The notes under the pieces are model-generated. The model was not told the DNA's origin, searched no databases, and saw nothing but the letters and a program-made list of their open reading frames with translations. Shown one piece after another: positions 58,518 through 64,000 of a DNA stretch of 64,000 bases. Position 1 is the first letter of the stretch; each line of letters opens with the position of its first letter. Where the stretch lies: positions 5,058,501-5,122,500 of the forward strand of contig NZ_CP020555.1 in the NCBI RefSeq assembly GCF_002080455.1, read 5' to 3'. Both the position numbers and the translations under genes were made by a program. The stretch is from Streptomyces sp. Sge12 (GTDB lineage: Bacteria > Actinomycetota > Actinomycetes > Streptomycetales > Streptomycetaceae).

Positions 58518-58719
58518 AAAGCGAGCATCCGCTGCCAGTCTTCCGAACCGCATGGGGAAGTTGGCCGGTATGGGTGAACTGTAGGTAAATGGCCGATACG
58601 GATCCCTCAGGAACGCGCCCGCCCGGCCCGGCCGGGTCGGACCGGCGGGCCGGGCGGCTCGCGGCCGGGCGGGGGCGAGGGGGACCGGGGGCGGCTCCCC
58701 TCACCCGCCGCCGCGGTGA
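58518..58719. other. Intergenic region before the MerR-like gene end
   Basis: With 58418-58498 this forms about 300 bases without a gene. Beyond the CsoR box it holds GC-rich inverted repeats around 58620-58690 (CCCGGCCCGGCCGGG and GGCCGGGCGG) that may terminate the leftward MerR-like gene. Confidence 0.4.
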
Positions 58720-58920
58720 TCAGTCCTCGCGGCGGCCCCGGTTCCCCGGCCGGCGGGCCACCCAGGCACGCACGGTGTCGGCGTACCAGTAGGGCTTTCC
58801 CCCTTCCACGTGGTCGGGGGCGGGGAGCAGCCCGTGCTTGCGATAGGAGCGCACGGTGTCCGGCTGGACCCGGATGTGGGCAGCGATCTCCTTGTACGAC
58901 CACAGCTGTCGGTCGCTCAT
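58720..58920 (-). CDS. Small MerR/excisionase-like DNA-binding protein
   Basis: This 66-residue protein is a single helix-turn-helix: LWSYKEIAAHIRVQPDTVRS, YRKHGLLPAPD, and a Tyr/Trp-rich wing (PYWYADTVRAWVARR). It resembles the MerR/AlpA-like (helix_turn_helix_17) proteins that act as excisionases or small regulators. ATG 58920 follows an excellent AAGGAGGTG site. No integrase or phage gene is nearby. Role unknown. Confidence 0.8.
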   Translation of the reverse strand: MSDRQLWSYKEIAAHIRVQPDTVRSYRKHGLLPAPDHVEGGKPYWYADTVRAWVARRPGNRGRRED

Positions 58921-59153
58921 GCTGGACACCTCCTTGTCCACGCCGCGGGGCCGGCCGGGAGGCCGTCGGGGGAGCCGGCGCGTGGACACTGACGATCACT
59001 CGGGTTCTGCCCGGGGAACGACGCGGAGTGAGGGCAGGGGAGCGCCTGTTGACCGCCTGTGACGGAAGACCCGCGTAATGCGGACATGCGTGACGGAACG
59101 GGGACCCCCGTGACAAGACGGCCACAGGGGACCGGCGCGGACGGGTCCGGGCG

Positions 59154-60164
59154 TCAGCGGTACAGGGCCGGGCGTTCGGCCAGCTCCACCAGGGTCCGTA
59201 CGCCGCCGCGCGCCGCCGCGATGCCCGCCTCGGAGACGGCGGCCGCCGCGTACCCGTCCCACGCGTCGGGCCCCGCCACCCGGCCGCGCCCGGCCGCGGC
59301 CACCCAGCTGCGAAGCTGCCGGTCGTAGGCGTCGGCGAAGCGCACCGTGAAGTCCTGGTCGATCTCGCCGCCCCAGCGGCCCGCCGACTGCACGACCATG
59401 GCGTGGCCGTCACCGATCCGGGCACTGCCCGCCTCGCCGACCGCCTCGCACTGCACCTGGTAGCCGAACCCGCAGTTGACGAAGATCTCCACGTCGACGA
59501 CGGCCCCGCCGGAGGTCTCCAGCAGTACCAGCCGGGGATCGCTCAGCCCCTCGGGAGCGGCCGCCGAGGACCGGGGGGAGAGCACGGTGACGGCAGTGAT
59601 CTCCTGCCCCAGCAGCCAGCGGGCCGCGTCCACCTCGTGCACCACCGAGTCGCTGATCAGCATGTCGCTGGTGAAGAACGACGGGGAGGAGGCGTTGCGG
59701 TGCCGGCAGTGCAGGAAGAGGGGCCGCCCGATCCCGTCCGCGTCCAGCAGCTGCTTCAGCCGTTCGTACTCACTGTCGTAGCGCCGCATGAAACCCACCT
59801 GCACCAGGCGCCGCCCCAGCCGCTGTTCGGCCTCCATGACGCGCAGCGCCCCCGCCGGGTCCGGGGTCAGCGGCTTCTCGCACAGCACCGGCAGCTGCCG
59901 CTCCAGCGCGTGCAGGATCGCCTCCTCGTGTGCGGGTCCGGGCGAGGCGATCAGCACGGCCTCGACCCCGGGCGCGGCTATCGCGGCCGCCGGGTCGGTG
60001 TGCGCCGTCGCCCCGTCCAGGGTGCCCGCGACCTCCTTGACCCGGTCCCCGTCCGGGTCGGCCACGGCCACCACGCGGGCCCCGCCGACCGTCCGCCCGA
60101 TCCGGCGCACGTGGTCGGCGCCCATCTTCCCGGTGCCGATGACGGCGATGCCGAGCGTGCTCAT
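59154..60164 (-). CDS. iolG: Inositol 2-dehydrogenase-family oxidoreductase
   Basis: This 336-residue Gfo/Idh/MocA protein has the NAD(P) site AVIGTGKMGADHVRRI, the EKP motif (CEKPLTPDP) and the active-site HExDAARWLL segment (VVHEVDAARW). It probably oxidises myo-inositol to scyllo-inosose, the first step of the pathway encoded around it. ATG 60164 has GAGGAG upstream. It lies 26 bases after the iolE/H-like gene on the same strand. Confidence 0.88.
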   Translation of the reverse strand: MSTLGIAVIGTGKMGADHVRRIGRTVGGARVVAVADPDGDRVKEVAGTLDGATAHTDPAAAIAAPGVEAVLIASPGPAHEEAILHALERQLPVLCEKPLTPDPAGALRVMEAEQRLGRRLVQVGFMRRYDSEYERLKQLLDADGIGRPLFLHCRHRNASSPSFFTSDMLISDSVVHEVDAARWLLGQEITAVTVLSPRSSAAAPEGLSDPRLVLLETSGGAVVDVEIFVNCGFGYQVQCEAVGEAGSARIGDGHAMVVQSAGRWGGEIDQDFTVRFADAYDRQLRSWVAAAGRGRVAGPDAWDGYAAAAVSEAGIAAARGGVRTLVELAERPALYR

Positions 60165-60190
60165 GTCGTACTCCTCTTCCTTCCGAAGGG

Positions 60191-61105
60191 TCAGCGGGCG
60201 CCGCAGGAGCGGAGGTAGGCGCGGGTCCGCCGGGCGATCGGGAGCGGCCGGTCGGGCGGACAGGGGTACATGTCCTGCTCCACGATGGCGAACAGGTCCA
60301 CGCCGAGCCGCTGGGCCGCCACGAGCACCGGCTCCAGCGCGGGCACCCCCGAGGGCGGCTCGCACATCACCCCGCGGCCCACCGCCGGCCCGAAGGGCAG
60401 CCCCTCGGCGACGACTTCGGCGAGGATCCGCGGATCCACCTGCTTCAGGTGGAGGTAGCCGATCCGCTCGGCGAAGGTCTCGATCGCCCGGACGCTGTCG
60501 CCGCCGCAGTAGGCGTAGTGCCCCGTGTCCAGGCAGAGCGAGACCAGGCCGGGGTCGGTGGCGTCCAGGAAGCGGGCCACGTTCTCAGGGGTGTCGATAT
60601 GGGTGTCGGCGTGCGGATGGACGACGATCCGCAGCCCGTACCGGTCCTGGACCTCCCGGCCGAGGCGCTCGGTCTGGGAGGTCAGTTCACGCCATTGGGC
60701 GGGCGTGAGATCGCGGTCCTCCAGCACCTCCCCGGTCTTGTCGTCCCGCCAGAAGGAGGGGATGACGACGAGGTGCGCCGCGCCCATGTCCCGGGTGAGT
60801 GCCGCGATCCGCGACACGTGCTCCCAGGTGTCCTCCCACACGGCGGGCCCGTGATGGAGTCCGGTGAAGACGGTTCCGGCCGAGACGCGCAGCCCGCGCT
60901 TGGCCGTTTCCTCGGTGAGGCGGGCGGGATCGGTGGGCAGATAGCCGTAGGGGCCGAGCTCGATCCACTCGTACCCGGCGTCCGCGACCTCGTCGAGGAA
61001 CCGCTCCCAGGGGGTCTGCCGGGGGTCGTCGGGAAACCAGACACCCCAGGAGTCCGGGGCCGAACCGATGCGGATACGGGTCAACGCGGGCGGGGAGGAC
61101 GTCAT
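60191..61105 (-). CDS. Sugar phosphate isomerase/epimerase-like (IolE or IolH type)
   Basis: This 304-residue TIM-barrel protein has SAPDSWGVWFPDDPRQ at the N-terminus, then VVHPHADTHIDTPENV and LCLDTGHYAYCGGD with metal-binding His, Asp and Glu of the AP-endonuclease-2 fold. Inositol loci contain two such paralogues, inosose dehydratase (IolE) and IolH; the sequence alone does not settle which. ATG 61105 has AAGGTGG five bases upstream. It is divergent from iolC by only 26 bases. Confidence 0.8.
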   Translation of the reverse strand: MTSSPPALTRIRIGSAPDSWGVWFPDDPRQTPWERFLDEVADAGYEWIELGPYGYLPTDPARLTEETAKRGLRVSAGTVFTGLHHGPAVWEDTWEHVSRIAALTRDMGAAHLVVIPSFWRDDKTGEVLEDRDLTPAQWRELTSQTERLGREVQDRYGLRIVVHPHADTHIDTPENVARFLDATDPGLVSLCLDTGHYAYCGGDSVRAIETFAERIGYLHLKQVDPRILAEVVAEGLPFGPAVGRGVMCEPPSGVPALEPVLVAAQRLGVDLFAIVEQDMYPCPPDRPLPIARRTRAYLRSCGAR

Positions 61106-61110
61106 AACGG

Positions 61111-61124
61111 CCACCTTAGGGTGG
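61111..61124. promoter_or_regulatory. Inverted repeat between divergent iol genes
   Basis: CCACCTTAGGGTGG has perfect 5-bp arms (61111-61115 and 61120-61124). Its arms form the ribosome-binding sites of both genes, so it is either an operator or simply two mirror-image Shine-Dalgarno sites. Confidence 0.5.
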
Positions 61125-61131
61125 AGGACCA

Positions 61132-62112
61132 ATGGGAGGACTGACTGTGACCGGCACCGGCGATCCGCTCGCCTTCGACCTGATCACGATGGGCCGGATC
61201 GGGGTGGATCTCTACCCGTTGGCGACGGGCATTCCACTGGCCGAGGCGGAGACCTTCGGCAAGTTCCTCGGCGGCTCCCCGGCCAACGTGGCCGTCGCTG
61301 CGGCCCGGCTGGGACGGCGGGTGGCAGTGATCACCCGCACCGGAGCGGACCCCTTCGGCGGGTACCTGCGGTCCGAACTGCGGGGGTTCGGGGTGGACGA
61401 CCGGTGGGTGTCCGAGGTCCCCGGGCTGCCGACCCCCATCACCTTCTGCGAGATCTTCCCGCCGGACCATTTCCCGCTGTACTTCTACCGGTTGCCGAAG
61501 GCCCCGGACCTGGAGATCGCGGTGGACGAGGTGGACCTGGCGGCGGTGCGGGCGGCCCGCGTGTTCTGGATGACGGGCACGGGCCTGAGCGAGGAGCCCT
61601 CGCGGGCCGCGACGCTGGCGGCGCTGGAGGCCCGCGCGCGGACGGGGACGACCGTCTTCGACCTGGACTGGCGGCCGATGCTGTGGCGGGAGAAGCCCGA
61701 GCCCTTCTACGAACGGGCCCTGCGGTCCGCGACGGTGGCCGTGGGCAACGTGGAGGAGTGCGCGATCGCCACGGGCGAGTCGGACCCGTACGAGGCGGCG
61801 CGGGCCCTGCTCGCGGCGGGCGTGGAACTGGCGGTCGTCAAGCGCGGACCGAAGGGCGTGCTGGCGGTCCACCGCGACGGGACGGTCGCGGAAGTGGCAC
61901 CCGTGCCGGTGGAGGTGGTCAACGGGCTGGGCGCGGGCGACGCGTTCGGCGGGGCCCTGTGCCACGGACTGCTGGCGGGATGGGAACTGGAGACGGTGAT
62001 GCGGTACGCGAACGCGGCCGGGGCGATCGTCGCCTCGCGGCTGGCGTGTGCGGTGGCGATGCCGTTCTCCCACGAGGTGGAGGAGGTGCTCGGGCGTGCC
62101 GGTGGTGTCTGA
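61132..62112 (+). CDS. iolC: 5-dehydro-2-deoxygluconokinase, PfkB family
   Basis: IolC phosphorylates 5-dehydro-2-deoxygluconate in inositol catabolism. The 326-residue PfkB kinase has the N-terminal LGGSPANVAVAAARLG and the catalytic GLGAGDAFGGAL with its Asp. Two starts are plausible: ATG 61132 with GGAGG four bases upstream, or GTG 61147 with GGGAGG seven bases upstream, which is better spaced. The 3' end overlaps iolB, whose ribosome site GGAGGAGG lies inside iolC. Confidence 0.88.
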   Translation: MGGLTVTGTGDPLAFDLITMGRIGVDLYPLATGIPLAEAETFGKFLGGSPANVAVAAARLGRRVAVITRTGADPFGGYLRSELRGFGVDDRWVSEVPGLPTPITFCEIFPPDHFPLYFYRLPKAPDLEIAVDEVDLAAVRAARVFWMTGTGLSEEPSRAATLAALEARARTGTTVFDLDWRPMLWREKPEPFYERALRSATVAVGNVEECAIATGESDPYEAARALLAAGVELAVVKRGPKGVLAVHRDGTVAEVAPVPVEVVNGLGAGDAFGGALCHGLLAGWELETVMRYANAAGAIVASRLACAVAMPFSHEVEEVLGRAGGV

Positions 62113-63028
62113 GTGGCGGATGGAATGGACGAGGTTGACGGTCCTCGAGCTGGCCCCGGGGGAGGCGTACGCGCACGCGAGCGGGGAGTGCGAGTGGATC
62201 GTGCTCCCCCTGTCGGGCGGGTGCCGGGTCCGTTGCCGGGCTCTGCCCGGACCCGCGCCTCACACGCCGGCGGGGCCGAAAGAGGGAGATCCAGCCTCGC
62301 CGGCGTTTGAGGCGCGGGGGTTCGGGGGCGGCGCCCCCGCAGCGGAGCCGCAGGTGTTTGAACTCCGCGGGCGGGAGGGGGTGTTCGGCGGGCCCACCGA
62401 CTTCGCGTATGTCCCGAGGGACGCGGACGCGGAGATCCGCTCGGCCGCCGGCGGGCGATTCGCGCTGGCCGGTGCGCCCTGCGCGACACGGCTCCCCGCC
62501 CGGTACGGCCCCGCCGCAGGCGTCCCCGTGGAGCTCCGCGGCGCCGGCCACTGCTCCCGCCAGGTCAACAACTTCGCCGCCGCGGACACCTTCCCCGCCG
62601 ACCGCCTGATCGCCGTCGAGGTGCTCACCCCCGGCGGGAACTGGTCCTCGTACCCGCCCCACAAGCACGACGAGCACCACCCCGGCGAGGAGTCCCGCCT
62701 GGAGGAGATCTACTACTTCGAGATCGCCCCGCACGGGGACACCCCCGGCCTCGGCTACCAGCGCGTCACCCCCTCCCCGGCCGGGAAGACCGACATCCTG
62801 ACCGAGGTGCGCACCGGCGACGCGGTCCTGATCCCCGACGGCTGGCACGGCCCGTCCATCGCCGCCCCCGGGCACGACATGTACTACCTGAACGTGATGG
62901 CCGGACCGGGCGCGACCCGGGAGTGGCTGATCCGCGACCACCCCGACCACGGCTGGATCCGCGGCAGCTGGGACGGGCAGGACGTCGACCCCCGGCTGCC
63001 CTTCTCCCGAACGGAGGACCACCGGTGA
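62096..63028 (+). CDS. iolB: 5-deoxy-glucuronate isomerase with in-frame repeat insertion
   Basis: IolB isomerises 5-deoxy-glucuronate to 5-dehydro-2-deoxygluconate. The C-terminal two thirds are a canonical double-cupin IolB: RGAGHCSRQVNNF, then the metal site PPHKHDEHHPGEESRLEEIY and DGWHGPSIAAPGHDMYYLNV. Residues about 46-85 are an insertion made of an inverted pair of dispersed repeats (ALPGPAPHTPAGPKEGDPAS then PAFEARGFGGGAPA), placed between LPLSGGCRV and FELRGREGVFGG, which are adjacent in normal IolB. The first 20 or so residues of the usual family N-terminus also seem missing. GTG 62096 has GGAGGAGG nine bases upstream; it overlaps iolC by 17 bases and iolD by GTGA. Confidence 0.85.
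   Translation: MPVVSEWRMEWTRLTVLELAPGEAYAHASGECEWIVLPLSGGCRVRCRALPGPAPHTPAGPKEGDPASPAFEARGFGGGAPAAEPQVFELRGREGVFGGPTDFAYVPRDADAEIRSAAGGRFALAGAPCATRLPARYGPAAGVPVELRGAGHCSRQVNNFAAADTFPADRLIAVEVLTPGGNWSSYPPHKHDEHHPGEESRLEEIYYFEIAPHGDTPGLGYQRVTPSPAGKTDILTEVRTGDAVLIPDGWHGPSIAAPGHDMYYLNVMAGPGATREWLIRDHPDHGWIRGSWDGQDVDPRLPFSRTEDHR
62233..62339. repeat. Inverted pair of dispersed palindromic repeats inside iolB
   Basis: The first copy (about 62233-62283) is reversed, containing CCTCACACGCCGGCGGGGC; the second (about 62291-62339) is forward, containing CAGCCTCGCCGGCGTTTGAG followed by GCGCGGGGG and the hairpin GGGGGC-GGC-GCCCCC. The forward copy matches the mccA copy with one difference over the first 28 bases. 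Confidence 0.8.
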
Positions 63029-64000
63029 GGCTCACCGTCGCGCAGGCGCTCGTCCGCTTCCTGTCCCGCCAGTACACCGAGCGCGACGGGCACCGGCACC
63101 GGCTGATCGCCGCCACCTGGGGGATCTTCGGGCACGGGAACGTGGCGGGCATCGGCCAGGCCCTGCTGGAGAGCGGGCCGCAGGCCATGCCCTTCCTCCA
63201 GGGCCGCAACGAGCAGGCCATGGTGCACGCCGCCGTCGGCTACGCCCGCCAGTGCGGCCGGCTCTCCGCGCACGCCGTCACCACCTCCATCGGGCCCGGC
63301 GCCACCAACCTCGTCACCGGCGCCGCCCTCGCCACCATCAACCGGATCCCGGTGCTCCTGCTCCCGGGCGACACCTTCGCCACCCGGCCCGCCGATCCCG
63401 TGCTCCAGCAGCTGGAGGTCCCGTACGCCGGGGACATCTCCGTCAACGACACCCTGCGGCCCGTCTCCCGCTTCTTCGACCGGATCACCCGTCCCGAGGC
63501 CCTGGTCCCGGCCGCGCTCCAGGCCGTACGGGTGCTCACCGACCCCGTGCAGACCGGCGCCGTCACCCTCGCGCTGCCGCAGGACGTGCAGGCGCAGGCG
63601 TACGACTGGCCCGAGGAGTTCTTCGCCGAGCGGGTGTGGGGCGTGCGCCGGCCGCGGCCCGACCGGCACGAGCTGGCCCGCGCCGCCCAGGCCGTACGGG
63701 GCTCCGCGCGCCCCCTGATCGTCGCCGGCGGCGGGATCCGGCACAGCCAGGCCGGCGCGGCGCTGGCCGCCTTCGCGGAGGCCACCGGGATCCCGGTGGC
63801 CGTCACCCAGGCGGGCAAGGGGGTCCTGCCGCACGGGCACCCCGCCGACGTGGGCGGGATCGGCCACACCGGTACCTCCACGGCCGCCGCGCTCGCCCGG
63901 GAGGCCGACCTCGTCATCGCCGCCGGGACCCGGCTGACCGACTTCACCACCGCCTCCGCGACCCTCTTCCAGCACCCCGCCGTCCGGTTCGTCGGCCTCA
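63025..64000 (+). CDS. iolD: 3D-trihydroxycyclohexane-1,2-dione hydrolase, N-terminal part
   Basis: IolD is a ThDP enzyme that opens the inositol-derived ring. The window holds the first 325 codons; the ThDP motif lies beyond the right edge. The N-terminus reads VRLTVAQALVRFLSRQYTE, followed by GIFGHGNVAGIGQALLE and QGRNEQAMVHAAVGYAR with the cofactor-activating Glu. GTG 63025 has GGAGG seven bases upstream and overlaps the iolB stop as GTGA, so iolC, iolB and iolD form a coupled operon. Confidence 0.9.
   Translation, partial: MRLTVAQALVRFLSRQYTERDGHRHRLIAATWGIFGHGNVAGIGQALLESGPQAMPFLQGRNEQAMVHAAVGYARQCGRLSAHAVTTSIGPGATNLVTGAALATINRIPVLLLPGDTFATRPADPVLQQLEVPYAGDISVNDTLRPVSRFFDRITRPEALVPAALQAVRVLTDPVQTGAVTLALPQDVQAQAYDWPEEFFAERVWGVRRPRPDRHELARAAQAVRGSARPLIVAGGGIRHSQAGAALAAFAEATGIPVAVTQAGKGVLPHGHPADVGGIGHTGTSTAAALAREADLVIAAGTRLTDFTTASATLFQHPAVRFVGL

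Noticed and set aside
1..64000. CRISPR array, rRNA operon, prophage or large biosynthetic cluster other than des
   Set aside because: No regularly spaced repeats, rRNA sequence, phage structural genes or PKS/NRPS genes were seen. The only mobile DNA is the TnpB element and the palindromic repeats.

Overview
The window is high-GC actinobacterial DNA and almost certainly comes from a Streptomyces or close relative. It carries a cebR-cebEFG-bglC cellobiose locus with a perfect CebR box, adpA next to orn, a complete desferrioxamine locus with iron boxes, a DasR-type site before a hexosaminidase gene, a leucine-catabolism operon, and Streptomyces-style dispersed palindromic repeats. Family and motif identifications come from my reading of the translations. 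No database search was run.

Layout. 1-4456: cellobiose/cellotriose uptake, with bglC cut by the left edge and cebG, cebF and cebE leftward, divergent from the repressor gene cebR. 4507-6596: tRNA-His, orn and adpA. 6973-10261: a small membrane protein, a universal stress protein, a TnpB-only IS605-type element and a YaaH-family membrane protein. 10353-14277: glmS, a small conserved gene and a secreted GH20 hexosaminidase behind a DasR-like site. 14406-21692: desD, desC, desB and desA, a siderophore-interacting reductase and the lipoprotein desE, all leftward, with iron boxes before desA and desE. 21848-28304: leucine/isovalerate breakdown (acdH, hmgL, mccA, mccB) divergent from a TetR regulator, with two copies of a 16-bp operator. 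28370-31500: a phosphatase-like protein, a 168-bp palindromic element, tesB and a second acyl-CoA dehydrogenase. 31713-35871: a PucR regulator, an agmatinase-family enzyme and a ThDP enzyme. 35936-39196: a three-gene set of unknown role that looks related to type VII secretion. 39222-46426: a small membrane protein, a fused heterodimer-type ABC exporter, an EF-hand protein, a secreted protein and an S37 tripeptidyl aminopeptidase. 46475-51416: GH3 enzyme, LysR, EamA exporter, GNAT and a DUF937-like protein. 51682-58920: recD2, citrate synthase, copA, copZ with a CsoR-type box, and a small MerR-like protein. 59154-64000: inositol catabolism (iolG and an iolE/H-like gene leftward; iolC, iolB and iolD rightward, the last cut by the right edge).

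How the genes work together. Several modules are nutrient-responsive: cellobiose (CebR), chitin/GlcNAc sugars (the dre site and GlmS), iron (DmdR-type boxes), copper (CsoR-type box) and branched-chain acyl-CoAs (TetR). They surround the developmental regulator adpA, which here lacks any TTA codon, although a TTA codon in adpA is the textbook basis of its control by bldA.

The most unusual observations are copies of a dispersed palindromic repeat lying in frame inside two enzyme genes (mccA, and an inverted pair in iolB), the TTA-free adpA, a TnpB element whose end supplies the stop codon of the neighbouring gene, and a 168-bp near-palindrome with CTAG ends that supplies another stop codon.
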